Positions 24,390 through 34,870 of a stretch of DNA of 64,000 nt are shown here, piece after piece; the first letter of the stretch is position 1; each line of letters opens with the position of its first letter. The stretch is from Xanthostigma xanthostigma (Eukaryota; Arthropoda; Insecta; Raphidioptera; Raphidiidae), in contig OY754465.1 in the NCBI GenBank assembly GCA_963575645.1, positions 37,335,501-37,399,500 of the forward strand, given 5' to 3'. The position numbers were made by a program, and so were the translations under genes. Below the pieces are notes generated by a model. That model had not been told where the DNA came from and made no database searches. It saw only the letters and a program-made list of their open reading frames with translations.

Positions 24390-25115
24390 AAAAAAAACTG
24401 CAAAATTCAAAATTCTTCTTCTAAATGGCAAACATGACTGAAATGCATCTGGAGGGACCTCCCAATTGCAGAAAAAATATTTGCTCTCAATTTACTCCCC
24501 GCAGAAACTTTCAAAATCCTTTAAAAAATCGAAAAAAAACGTAAAATTTTTTTTAAAAAATTGAATTTGAAGTTGAAACTTGACGAGTTGGCTGACTGGG
24601 GGGCCCGGAATACGAGACAAAATTTTTGTGGCTCCAAGTGACCTCACTTCCTTTCTTCAGAATTTAATAAGGCAAAAATTCGAAAAGTCTTCGCTCGGTG
24701 GCAGAAATTCTTACTAGGCTCTCTATTAATACCCAAAAAGTTTGAAAAAACTATTATCTGCCAATTTTGTCACTGCTGTATCACAATCTGCCAATTTAAT
24801 GTATTTGTCATTAATGCTTTACCTGAATACCATGTTAAACTTTCCGCGAACATGACGCGTTTTTGCAAAGTTGATTTATTCAGAAAACTGTACCTCGGGA
24901 TTCTCTACAAGAAGACGAACCGTTTGAGCTGGGTTTCACTCACCGAGCTTTTTTTAAGTTTTCTTTTTGTATTTATTTATTTATTATACATACTGACAGT
25001 CTCTGCAGGGATTAAATTGGTAGAAAATATTTTTTCTGCAATTAGGAGGACCCCCCCCAGATGCCTTTCAGTCATTTTATGCTATTTAGAAGAGGAATTT
25101 TGAATTTTGCAGTTT
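24390..25115. mobile_element. Fold-back element
   Basis: Arms 24393-24510 and 25000-25115 are inverted copies (AACTGCAAAATTCAAAATTC, TCTTCTAAAT, GACTGAAA-GCATCTGG, AATTGCAGAAAAAATATT). The interior is AT-rich. The right end abuts family X copy 2. Confidence 0.7.
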
Positions 25116-25149
25116 TCAGAAATACTGTGTAGAAATAGCTGAATTCCTA

Positions 25150-26215
25150 CAACTTGTTAATGTATCTTGTTCAAAATAATTTTCGTTGAAAGTATTTATA
25201 AATACTTTTCCCGATTTTTTAATCACATTATTAACGTCAGTAGGTTATATCTCGGGAAATATTCACCTAAGATAAACAGTCGCTTAAGAAAATTTATTGC
25301 ATTTTTAAAGACTTGTCCAGTTACCCCATGCAATGGAGTGCGTGAAAATACAAATTTTTTATTCTACAATTCTATGTAAACAAAGCTACTCTTAAATTAT
25401 TTTTGACGTGATAACGTCTTATAAATTGATGAATCACCAATATTATAAATTGATAAAACACCGGCTGCATGTTCGAAAAAGTGTAACGTAACGTTCCTAA
25501 CATTCCTAACGCGTAACGTTCCTAACGCGTAACGTTCCGCCTGACCCTGTGCGTGCTTTTTGCTAATTTCTCGCTCAATTTAAATCAGATCGGTTTGAAA
25601 CCAGTCTTAAACGAAAGAGGAGAACATTTTACATAGATTTCGTATAACAGAATTTGCCTAAACAGTTTTTTTATACAAATTTATATAGAAAAATATTTTA
25701 TACAAATTTATATAGAGAAATAGCTGTATAAATGCAATGTTGTGTAATGCATGGCACGACGCGGTCGGTTGTCTTTGTTTGCCGTACATGGAAATTAGAA
25801 GCAAACGTATGTCTTGTCTTAACATGAAAACAGCTGCATTTATAATGTTTAATTCAATTTTTTGACATTAGTATATTGTGAAATGCAAAGCCTGCTAAGT
25901 TAAGTATTGGAATAACTAATTATTATTAGAACATAATACTTTGTAAGTTGCAAACGTCACTTTTGACATTTCTTATCATTCCGACACCAAGGATAAGCGG
26001 ATTGAAACCAAATTTTGGGAGGTTTAGGTTATGTATTACGGAATACGTTATCACGTAAAACTATCGTCCGTAAACCGACTTTACAGACAACCAATTTTTT
26101 TTGGAATCTCATTACACAGTTGTATGGCGGGTTATATAAGAAACATATCTGTAAAAATTCATTCTATCGATGGAGAGATGGCGGCGTTAATGTTGCATTA
26201 CAAAAGCGTGCTTGT
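25150..26215 (+). mobile_element. Family X, copy 2, interrupted by E
   Basis: Left part 25150-25403 and right part 26102-26215 align continuously with 21374-21760. Between them sits element E copy 2. Copy 1 therefore preserves the empty site (AAATTATTTTTTG at about 21630). Confidence 0.8.
25404..26101 (-). mobile_element. MITE family E, copy 2
   Basis: About 700 bp, inverse orientation, aligned along its length to 2597-3275. Starts GACGTGATAACGTC and ends at TACAGACAACCAATTTTTT. Its ends lie in a T-run of the target. The internal GAACGTTACGCGTTAG minisatellite (about 25485-25540) differs in copy number from the other E copies. No ORF. Confidence 0.8.
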
Positions 26216-27239
26216 TTGGGGGGAGTATTGCCTTCTACTCAACACGTAAACGGAAATTTGCGTTGAGGAATTCGTTTCGACGCCACCACAGATCTGCAGA
26301 GATATTGCAGCAAATCTTTCTCGAAGCATTCACCATACTCGCTTATATGACCATGAAACTGTAAATCTAAATCTCATTATTCAGTATTCATCTGATGATT
26401 TCAAAGATGCATCGGTTTCGTCAGAAAACGAAATATGCTTCCAGTTTAATTATCACTTTGAAAATATCGTAGAAAAAAAAAACCGAGTGACGTTAACTTT
26501 GATTAGGAATTTATGTCTCATTTGTTTTATGTAACTGAATTATTATGTACGAGAAACGAATGAAAACAGTAAGGCGCAGGAGAAGCATTTTTAACAAGCA
26601 ACGACTTAATATAGTGTACATGTTTTGTGAACTGAAATTAATTTCTCTGCATAAAACTCATGTAAGCTTCTGCTTCTAAGTTTCGTTTTGCATTATTTAC
26701 AGGAAATTTTATTTCTGGACCTTACGAACGAATAGTTTTGCTTGTTCAATAAAAGCATGACGTTTATAATGCGTGTGTTCTTATAGTATGTCGGGCTTTC
26801 AGGGAACTCAAAGTCGAATTTCAACCTCGTAGCTCACCGAGAAGTACGAAAAAAACCCTCTGAAATGAAAAAAAATAGGTGCCGTCGTGGAACGCCTGGT
26901 AGATGTGAAGCATTTTAAATGCAAGTTTAAGTTACGAAGCCTATGGGGTATGGACACTCTCCGAACGCTTACTAAAGCCCTATGGACACTACAATTAGTT
27001 ACTAGCAGTGACTATTCTAGTAACTAATAAATCTCAGTTAGATGTCTCAGTCAACAAAAGCCATATTACAGTCCAACACAGCGCTGTAATCTAACGTAAC
27101 TAAAAGTCGTAACGTCCTCCCATAAAACGTCGTTCCATAAAAGTGACGCCTCAATTGCCGATTTTACTCCAAACCAAATGCGCCGTTAGATGTTTCATAT
27201 AAAAAATCCGACACTAGATGAATTTTACGTTAGGTGTTG
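26216..27239. other. No recognisable feature
   Basis: No gene or defined repeat. Short ORFs at 26015-26266 are repeat shadows. Confidence 0.45.
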
Positions 27240-27490
27240 GCAACGAGAGTATTCGCAACAGCGCCTCTATCGGTTGGCCATGGAACTGATGAGACACAGA
27301 CGGCAGAGATAAATGGTTTTTAGTTACGTGTCAGACACAAAATTAATTAATTATTATTTCACAAACACAAAATTAATTTTCGAAAACAATAACCAATTTG
27401 ATACACGACTATACATACCTGTCTGTGTCGCGCCAATTCCATGATCGGCCGATAGAGGTGCTCATGTGAAACTTCTCGCACGCAAAAATG
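27240..27490. repeat. Inverted repeat pair
   Basis: GCGCCTCTATCGG ... CATGGAA ... GACACAGAC at 27261-27303 faces GTCTGTGTCGCG ... TTCCATG ... CCGATAGAGGTGC at 27421-27463. Arms about 50-60 bp. Confidence 0.6.
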
Positions 27491-27921
27491 GGGATTTACA
27501 GTTAAACCTGAGTGAGTGAGAACTGGGTAAGCAAGAAAATTTTTCTAAGTGAGAGTAATTGCCAAGTACCATCTTTGTAACCCTCTAAAACCTCTATAAT
27601 CGAGAATCAGAAACATCTATAAGAGTAAGACGTTTTTAACTCATGGACCTCTATAACTGAGACTACTGCTAGCCTGCACATCTATAAGCGATAGTCGAAC
27701 GTCTGAATAGTTCCACGAAATTTAAGAATGAGTCATAAATAGTTTAACTAACATTGTTTTTTTAACTTCCCGCTATAAAAATAAAACATATTTTTTTTTT
27801 TCAAAAATCGGGAAGTTATTGGTTTAACCCCGATTTTCGAAAATCGAGTTTTCGCCAGATCTCGACGTTTTGAGGTCCTTGGAAGCTATTGAAACTATTT
27901 TGGCGATGATGTCCGTAGGGC

Positions 27922-27923
<2 letters not shown>

Positions 27924-27972
<49 letters not shown>

Positions 27973-27990
27973 ATGCATGCATGTATGTAG
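27924..27990. repeat. TG microsatellite with GTAT/GCAT tail
   Basis: About 22 TG units followed by a few TATG/CATG units. It occupies the same place as the shorter CA run in the relative at 19731. Confidence 0.9.
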
Positions 27991-28129
27991 ACCTTTTATA
28001 TCTTTTGAACGGAGTGTCCGACTGAAACGCGGTTTGCGGCATCTGGCGTGATCTTGGTGAACTTAGACTTCCTGAAAATTTGAAATGATTCGGCTCAAAA
28101 AATTTTGAGAAATCTTAAAAAAACAAGTT

Positions 28130-28770
28130 TCAAAAATTTTTAAAAATTTGTTTTTGTAAAATATTTTCTAAACTACTAAACCGATTAATTTCAAAATCTA
28201 ATCAGCTCTTTTCCTTAACAAACTGCGTCGGTTTCCGCAAACCGCATCAAAATCGGTTCATTTGTTCACGAGATACCGTGAACGAAAAAATCGTAAAAAA
28301 GTGTTTTTTTCAAATGACTCTTAAAATTGTTATCAGATCGACTTTTTTGTAATAAATTACTTTCTTAGGCTAAATAACTGCGTCGATTGACGCAAACCAA
28401 ATCAAATTTGGTTCATTTGTTCATGAGATAACGTGAACGAAAAATTAGGAAAAAAGTTATTTTTTAATTTTACTCGTAAAATTCTTATCAAATCGATTTC
28501 TTGTAACAATTTACTTTTTTAGGTTAAAAAAACTGCGTCCATCGCCGCAAACCGCATCAAAATCGGCTCATTTGTTCACGAGATATCGTGAACAAAAATT
28601 TGTAAAAAAGTGTTTTTATTTTAAAATTCCTACGAGATCGATTTTTCCGTAATAAATTACTTTTTTAGGTTAAAAAATTGCGTCGACTCCCGCAAATCGC
28701 ATCAAAATCGGTTCATTTGTTCATGAGATACCATGAACGAAAATTTCGTAACAAAGTGTTTTTTTTTGAG
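28130..28770. repeat. Four tandem units of about 150 bp
   Basis: ACTGCGTCG ... CGCAAACCGCATCAAAATCG followed by GTTCATTTGTTCACGAGATA and GTGAACGAAAAAT recurs at about 28223, 28377, 28530 and 28676 (spacing 154, 153, 146). Units are roughly 80% alike. They lie wholly inside TIR element Z. Confidence 0.85.
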
Positions 28771-28935
28771 CTCGAGGAGCTAAAAAATAAACTTCTTGCT
28801 ATATTTTATATATTTTTGAGCGTTTTGAACTCGAAAATAGCGGGAAGTTACAGGGATGGCCTGCAGGGTCAAACTTTGTTTCAAATTTTTTTTTTATTTC
28901 GTTTTCTTTTTTCAGCATCTATGTCGAATAATACA

Positions 28936-29160
28936 TGTAAGACTTGAAATCAAAGTCAAATTGAAGCAGTAAAATATATATTTTGAATACTAATATAATA
29001 TGAAAATATAACTGATTCAATACAATTGTCGAAAATTAAATTATTCTAATCTTAATTTTAAGATTCAACTGTCTTTTTTATAATTGACATTTTTCAGACC
29101 AAGCCACCACCGATCCTTACTGACAAAACAACATAGTTTGGCGGGACGTTCAAACTTACA
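28936..29160 (-). repeat. 3' LTR of the gypsy element
   Basis: 225 bp, TGTAAG...CTTACA, identical to 33201-33425. Short for a gypsy LTR. Confidence 0.95.
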
Positions 29161-29186
29161 TCCCCCCTTTTCGGCAAGGGAGTCAC

Positions 29187-32117
29187 TCACCCAGCGTATG
29201 GCACTAACTTACTTGCATGAAATAAACTATCATTTTTTCGAGATCTACTAGCAATACTATATATTACATCTGATATTTTTTTCTTAATTCTGAATGGTCC
29301 TGTTCTGATAGTATCTAGTTTATCCCTGTTCAGTTTGTTTTTGTTCTGAACATATATTAAGTCTCCTACTTTATATTCTATTTTCCTTGTATTTTCATCA
29401 TAGTATTTTTTGTTTTGTGCATGTATTTTCTTTGAATTTTCATACGCTATTTTCTTATTAATTTCCCAATTCTCTTTATTATTTATTTCTAATATCTCAG
29501 GTAGAATAGAACTTTCTTTTCCAGTTATCAAGTAATTTGGGGTATAACCTGTAGAACTGTGGATTGTGTTATTATAATCTTTTACACATTCCTCTGCTAT
29601 TACTGGCCAAGATTTATTTCTATTTTCAAATATCTTGCATCTCATTCTATTAATTAAAGTTTGGTTTGTTCTTTCATTTAGACCGTTAGAAAATGCACAG
29701 TCACTTGCTGTAAATATTAAATTTATTTCTTGATCATTAACATAATTCTTAAATTGTGTAGAATTTATGCCAGAGTATTGGTCTGTTAATATTGTTTTAA
29801 TTTTCCCCTGTTGTTCTACTTTTTTAATTAAATTTATAAAATCCTTAGCAACTTGAGTTTTTGATGTGCTTATATAAGCGAATCTCGTGAAATGATCAAC
29901 TATTAAATGTATATATCTTTTAGTACTTTTTCCTTTTAAGCCTCCTATTGTGTCCAATGAGACAATTTCAAAAGGTTCCTTTGCCGGACCTAATTGAGAC
30001 AAAGGTGCTTTGAAACATCCAATTCTAGTTTTATTTTTGTTACAAACTTCACAAGAACGACATGTCAACTTGATGTGTTTATACATGTTTTTAAAATAAA
30101 TTTTATGACATATCATTAGAATTAATTGTTTGGTTCCAATATGTCCTTGTTTTTCATGTACTTTTTGTACCAGAGATTTTCCAAAGTCTTCTGTTAACCA
30201 TATTTTTTCTCTTCTATTCAGGGTTTTATATATGATATCATTTTTAATATTGCACTTGTCATCTAGTTGCAAACTTCTTTGGTTATTTTTTATCTCTTCT
30301 AATTGTAAAAAATTTGTTATTCTAATTATTGAATTTTCATCACATTCTTTTCTTGGTTCTAGTACCGGATTCCTAGATAAGCAGTCTGCTTCTAGATTTT
30401 CTGTTCCTGGATTATATACTATGTCAAATTCAAATTGTGATATATAATTTAATATGTGAATTAGTTCTGGATCTTTACTTTTCTTAATATTAAAATTTTC
30501 TAAAGGTTTGTGATCTGTAAATATAACAAATTTCTTTCCTATTAAATAATATTGCCAATATAAGATGGCTTCTTTGATAGCTAGACATTCAATATATATT
30601 GCTTTTTTTGTTTTTTGTGAATTATTTAATTTTCTTGAGAAGAAAAATACTGGTTTTAACATCTCATTTTCTTGAGTTTGTTTTAATATTGCTCCAACTC
30701 CTTCTATACTTGCATCGGTAAAAATATAGATTGGGGCTTCTGGATCAAATATAGCTAAAGCCGGACCCGCGCATAAATATTCTTTTACTTTTTGAAAACT
30801 ATTCTGGCATTTTTCTGACCACTTGAACTCTATGTTTTTCCTTAATAAATTATATAAAGGTTCTAGCAGTATAGCATGATTAGGTATATATTCTACATAA
30901 AAATTTATCTTCCCTAAAAATTGTCTGACGTGTTTTCTAGTTTGTGGTACAGGAAATTCTTTTATAGCAATGAGGTTATCATTCATTGGTTTTATATAGT
31001 TATCACTTATCTCATGACCTAGGTAAATCACTTTGTTGCTGGCAAATACACATTTTGATAAATTTAATTTAAAACCTTGGTCTTGAAGTGCCTGTAAAGT
31101 TAATTTTACATGTTTTAAATGATCCTCATAGTTCAGTGAATGAATTAAAATATCATCTATATAATTCACAGCAAATTCCGTTAGATTATTCTTTCTTAAA
31201 ACACTTGATAATATTCTTTGGAAAATCGCTGGTGAGGTTTTTAAACCAAATGGTAAGCATTTCCACTGCCAATGGCCTTGATGGGTTACAAAAGCTAATT
31301 TGTACTTGTCCTTTTCACGTACTGGTATCGACCAAAACGCCGAGTTTACATCTAGTTTTGTGAAATATTTACAATTTCTAGCACATATTTTTAAATCGTC
31401 AATCCTAGGAAACGGTTGACTTTCAGGAACAAGTATTTTGTTTAAACCTGTAAAATCTATGCACAAACGAGATTTTTTTCCATCTTCTTTTTTATAAACC
31501 ATTGTCACTGGAGCTGCATAAGGGCTGCATGACTCTTCAATCAAATCTGCTTTTAATAATTCTTTAATTTGCTTTTCAATTTCAATCTTATCTTGAAATG
31601 AGCATCTGTATGGTTTTCTTGAAATGTATTTAACCTCTTTTAGTTTTATATTTGCTTCATACCCCTTTATTATTCCAATATCAAATTTTGTTTTTGCAAA
31701 TACTTTATCAAATTTTTGCAAAATTATTTGTATATTATTGGGTAGTTTTTTATTATTTTGTAATACATTTATATTTACTTGTTTATCTTTTTTTATTTCG
31801 TCTTTTTGAGTAATTTTTAAATTCTCATTTTGACATAACCTAAATTTCTTTATTAAATCCAGACCTAATAATAAATCATCTTTAAAAGTTTTGCTTTTTA
31901 TTATGAAAAATGAAAAATTACTTTCTATATTGCAAATTTTTATTTTAAGTGTAACAGTGCCTTCTGCTTTGGCTATTCCTGCTACTCCTTTTATATTTTC
32001 ATTCCCACTTATTATATTTTTTAACATTTTCATTTTGTTTAAAAATTCATAATTTATTAGTGAAATGTTAGACCCTGAGTCGTAAAGGCCCACAGCGGAT
32101 TTATCATCCACCAACAC
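29187..32117 (-). CDS. pol: Pol polyprotein of the gypsy element
   Basis: 976 residues from the first Met, though the frame is open upstream and overlaps the gag end. Domains in order: aspartic protease with LYDSGS at residues 11-16; reverse transcriptase about 150-345 with LPFGLKTSPAIFQ (288-300) and the catalytic YIDD at 319-322; RNase H starting at IFTDAS (466-471); integrase with an HHCC zinc finger (H654, H659, C686... C692) and a DDE triad near D722, D779, E815, the last two 35 residues apart. It would cut the polyprotein, copy the RNA and integrate the DNA in the particle and nucleus. No chromodomain or envelope is evident. Pol lies one frame back from gag; Ty3/gypsy elements commonly use minus-one ribosomal frameshifting to express it. 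Confidence 0.95.
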   Translation of the reverse strand: MLVDDKSAVGLYDSGSNISLINYEFLNKMKMLKNIISGNENIKGVAGIAKAEGTVTLKIKICNIESNFSFFIIKSKTFKDDLLLGLDLIKKFRLCQNENLKITQKDEIKKDKQVNINVLQNNKKLPNNIQIILQKFDKVFAKTKFDIGIIKGYEANIKLKEVKYISRKPYRCSFQDKIEIEKQIKELLKADLIEESCSPYAAPVTMVYKKEDGKKSRLCIDFTGLNKILVPESQPFPRIDDLKICARNCKYFTKLDVNSAFWSIPVREKDKYKLAFVTHQGHWQWKCLPFGLKTSPAIFQRILSSVLRKNNLTEFAVNYIDDILIHSLNYEDHLKHVKLTLQALQDQGFKLNLSKCVFASNKVIYLGHEISDNYIKPMNDNLIAIKEFPVPQTRKHVRQFLGKINFYVEYIPNHAILLEPLYNLLRKNIEFKWSEKCQNSFQKVKEYLCAGPALAIFDPEAPIYIFTDASIEGVGAILKQTQENEMLKPVFFFSRKLNNSQKTKKAIYIECLAIKEAILYWQYYLIGKKFVIFTDHKPLENFNIKKSKDPELIHILNYISQFEFDIVYNPGTENLEADCLSRNPVLEPRKECDENSIIRITNFLQLEEIKNNQRSLQLDDKCNIKNDIIYKTLNRREKIWLTEDFGKSLVQKVHEKQGHIGTKQLILMICHKIYFKNMYKHIKLTCRSCEVCNKNKTRIGCFKAPLSQLGPAKEPFEIVSLDTIGGLKGKSTKRYIHLIVDHFTRFAYISTSKTQVAKDFINLIKKVEQQGKIKTILTDQYSGINSTQFKNYVNDQEINLIFTASDCAFSNGLNERTNQTLINRMRCKIFENRNKSWPVIAEECVKDYNNTIHSSTGYTPNYLITGKESSILPEILEINNKENWEINKKIAYENSKKIHAQNKKYYDENTRKIEYKVGDLIYVQNKNKLNRDKLDTIRTGPFRIKKKISDVIYSIASRSRKNDSLFHASKLVPYAG

Positions 32118-32140
32118 GTTTATTCTAATAAGTGGGAGAA

Positions 32141-33190
32141 CTATTCGTTTTTTGCTTCCTCTGATTTTGCTATAGCATCTTCCAAATCTACATTATTTAC
32201 TACTTTAATATTATTATTTTTTTTATTACTTGATTGTTGCTCTTTTAATCTACACATATTTTCTGGGTGGAATCTATTTGGAAATCCTAATTTTTCACAA
32301 CTTGAACATGGTTTATGTGAAGGTACTGTTTTATTGTTTTCTTTTTTCTTATCATTCAAGTGCCCAAATTGTTTTAATTTTGACATTAAGTCCTCTATTG
32401 TTCCTATTGTTCTTCTTTCTATCTTATTTTGTATAAAATTTGGTAAGCTGATAACAATTAAGTTTATTTGAGAATTTATAGAGATATTTTCATCTACTTC
32501 CATTAATAAATTTCTTTTCTTAAGGGCAAAATCTAATAAAGATCCATTTAAATATTTAAAATTATATGCGTATGCTATTTCAGTCCAGGACTGTACTGAG
32601 AAAGTTTCTACAAAAGAATTATTCCATAATTCCCAATTGTTTAAAGAATTTAGTTTCATACAAACATTGAACCAATTTACAGCAGAATCTGTCAAAAATA
32701 ACCTCAAAGTTTCTGCATATTTATTTTGTGTGATTCCTACTCTCATACATTCCTGAACGAATAATCTAATCCAAGTACTGGCCTTGAAATTTTCTCCATT
32801 AAAATTTTCTATAATCATATCTTTTGCTAAAGATCTAGTAGATTTTTCTTGAATATCTGTGTTAGTTGGTTTTTGTAATGGTAAAGCCTCTTCTAAATAT
32901 TCATTGTTGAATGCAACATTTCCCTCTTCATCCAAGTAAATATCTTGTAATTCTGCATCCAGAGTGATCATCACGTTACGAAATTTATTTCTAATTTTCA
33001 AGCTTTTTACGACATTTTTAACCACCGTAGTATCAAAAAGTTCTTTATGCTGTGTGCTGTTTTGTTTATCATTTGGAAACTGAAAAATTTCTGGTTGATT
33101 CATAAGTTGTATAGTTTTTACCTTTACTATAGTGCTCTTGGTATCTGAACCAGCCTCAGATACAAACTGGAACTTAGCTTTGTTCTCCAT
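32141..33190 (-). CDS. gag: Gag protein of the gypsy element
   Basis: 349 residues, beginning only 10 bases inside the 5' LTR. The central part (about 125-270) has the helical, Trp-containing composition of a gypsy capsid (STWIRLFVQECMRVG, AVNWFNVCMKL, WELWNNSFVETF). Near the C-terminus CSSCEKLGFPNRFHPENMC is a zinc knuckle of the form C-x2-C-x9-H-x4-C, longer between C and H than the usual CCHC and seen in some arthropod gypsy Gags. Gag would form the particle and bind the RNA. An A-rich stretch just before its stop (32147-32153) matches the A-AAA-AAC type of slip site used by many retroelements for the minus-one shift into pol. Confidence 0.9.
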   Translation of the reverse strand: MENKAKFQFVSEAGSDTKSTIVKVKTIQLMNQPEIFQFPNDKQNSTQHKELFDTTVVKNVVKSLKIRNKFRNVMITLDAELQDIYLDEEGNVAFNNEYLEEALPLQKPTNTDIQEKSTRSLAKDMIIENFNGENFKASTWIRLFVQECMRVGITQNKYAETLRLFLTDSAVNWFNVCMKLNSLNNWELWNNSFVETFSVQSWTEIAYAYNFKYLNGSLLDFALKKRNLLMEVDENISINSQINLIVISLPNFIQNKIERRTIGTIEDLMSKLKQFGHLNDKKKENNKTVPSHKPCSSCEKLGFPNRFHPENMCRLKEQQSSNKKNNNIKVVNNVDLEDAIAKSEEAKNE

Positions 33191-33200
33191 TGTATTGAAT
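33189..33200 (-). promoter_or_regulatory. Candidate self-primer binding site
   Basis: The 12 nt right after the 5' LTR (minus strand ATTCAATACAAT) match no tRNA end that I recognise, such as TGG-initial sites, but are perfectly complementary to 33280-33291 inside the LTR. This is the layout of Tf1-type self-primed elements, whose RNA folds back to prime. Confidence 0.6.
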
Positions 33201-33425
33201 TGTAAGACTTGAAATCAAAGTCAAATTGAAGCAGTAAAATATATATTTTGAATACTAATATAATATGAAAATATAACTGATTCAATACAATTGTCGAAAA
33301 TTAAATTATTCTAATCTTAATTTTAAGATTCAACTGTCTTTTTTATAATTGACATTTTTCAGACCAAGCCACCACCGATCCTTACTGACAAAACAACATA
33401 GTTTGGCGGGACGTTCAAACTTACA
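33201..33425 (-). repeat. 5' LTR of the gypsy element
   Basis: Identical to 28936-29160. On the minus strand TATAAAAAAG lies in its middle and may be the TATA box. The segment 33280-33291 is complementary to the primer site beside the LTR. Confidence 0.95.
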
Positions 33426-33444
33426 TACATATAGTCCAGGAGGC

Positions 33445-34800
33445 AGTGAAGATTTTCGGTACTTATTTTCCCAGTCAGCAAACACCGATAGAATTATTTG
33501 GTTTGTTATTCTAAGCAAAATTCATATACCTATATGTAGAGGGGGAGAGGTTCTGATGGGTTAAGGCGGAAAATGCGTTAGAAAGTACAAATATACTGCA
33601 CTTTTTTTCCAGTGATAAAAATAGTTCTATTAGTGAGAGATGTAGTGAAGTTAAGAAAAAAAATAGTCTGGCTAATCTGTGAGTATGGGTAATATGTCTG
33701 GCAGATAAAAAATTGGAAAAAAATAATCAAAACCATTGCCCTTATTTTCGCAGTTCTAAAAATTTGTCAGATGATAGTTTATATTATAATTACAGCTGAA
33801 AATATAGTCTGGCTAATAGAGCTGTAGTAACGAGAAATTGTGTACGTACCCGTATGTATTCGTTACTTAAAGAACCAGTACCCGTTATTTTCGTATCGTT
33901 ACGTTACTCGTTGCTTTTCATACGACATACAATCGTGTACCAACAGGCAACAGCATCAAGTACCATCGCATGTATAACGTATAACCGCATCAAACGAGTC
34001 GAACTGACATGCTGCTGACATAGATACGGCAGATGCGTGTAACGAAATGCATTTGTAAGTAACGATTCGTTACTTCGAGTCAGACGATGTACCCGTTACT
34101 CAGTAACGAATACATACGGTTTTTTACAGCTCTACTGGCTAATGTGGAACACCCCGAAAGCCTTGTCAGACTCGTCCAACGCTCGTCAGGTGCGCTAAAT
34201 TCGGCATGTTAAATTATACAGGTGATTGTTGTCATATCTATCTGACTTGTGAGTCTGGCGGACATTCGTGATTGTAAATGACAGCCAGACGTGTATTTTC
34301 TATGAAATTATAGTAGGTATTATTTATCATGTGACAAATTTTCAAATCCGGGAAAATAAGAGCAAAAATTTTGTAATTTTTACGATTTTCAAGATGCCGC
34401 TAGACTTATTTGCCAATTTCGTAAATCAGCTAGAATTACTTTTGATTATAGTTTATGATAATATCAAATGATACGTTAAATGGGAAAATAAGGGTTACGG
34501 ATTTAAAAAATCGGTTAAATTTTTGCATCCTCAAATTTTCAGCCAGACTGACTTTCCTCCAGTTGGGATGTGCCAGACTGTTATTTCCATTAATAAAATG
34601 ATTCACTTTAAGTTTAATTATTGTCAAATATTTATGACTGGGAAAATAAGTTGACTTGTCTTTTTTTTATCTAGTGACCTATCCGAAAATTTTAGCCAGA
34701 TTCACATTTCACAAATTGTCGTTTTGTGTCAGCATCCGAACAAACTATTTCATATTCACCGACTGAGAAAATAAGTAGAAAAAAAATTTACTGCCTCCTG
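33445..34800. repeat. Diverged periodic repeat (GGAAAATAAG / GCCAGAC)
   Basis: GGAAAATAAG occurs at 34351, 34483, 34641 and (GAGAAAATAAG) 34765, spaced 132, 158 and 124. Reverse copies lie at 33462 and 33741. AGCCAGAC or its complement recurs at 33670, 33808, 34255, 34274, 34551 and 34693. This looks like an old tandem array or a fold-back; family unknown. A hAT MITE has landed inside. Confidence 0.5.
33817..34134. mobile_element. hAT MITE with perfect 8-bp duplication
   Basis: 318 bp. Ends TAGAGCTGTA and TACAGCTCTA. CTGGCTAA flanks both sides exactly (33809-33816, 34135-34142). Sub-terminal motifs GTAACGA/TCGTTAC are repeated many times, as expected for transposase sites. No ORF. Confidence 0.9.
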
Positions 34801-34870
34801 CACTTATACATGTTTATCACTACATTATATTGACTGTATTTTTATAGACATCTATAATTTTTAATTTATA

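Larger units (their letters stand above)
27763..28850. mobile_element. TIR family Z, full-length copy
   Basis: Ends TAACTTCCCGCTAT and ATAGCGGGAAGTTA are perfect inverted repeats. The left part carries a TG microsatellite (27924-27968). The right two thirds are a tandem array (28130-28770). A duplication of TA or TTA cannot be separated from the TIR. No transposase. A truncated relative is at 19640-19905. Confidence 0.75.
28936..33425 (-). mobile_element. Ty3/gypsy LTR retrotransposon, apparently whole
   Basis: 4490 bp on the minus strand: two identical 225-bp LTRs, gag and pol, no envelope gene. Flanked by TACA on both sides (28932-28935, 33426-33429). A polypurine tract (AAAAGGGGGGA) lies next to the 3' LTR at 29161-29172. 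Domain order protease, reverse transcriptase, RNase H, integrase places it in Ty3/gypsy. No breaks seen. Identical LTRs indicate a very recent insertion. It sits just outside family Z, in otherwise unassigned DNA. Confidence 0.95.

Noticed and set aside
30130-31809. Plus-strand ORFs of 60-105 residues
   Set aside because: All are antisense shadows of the gypsy pol gene.
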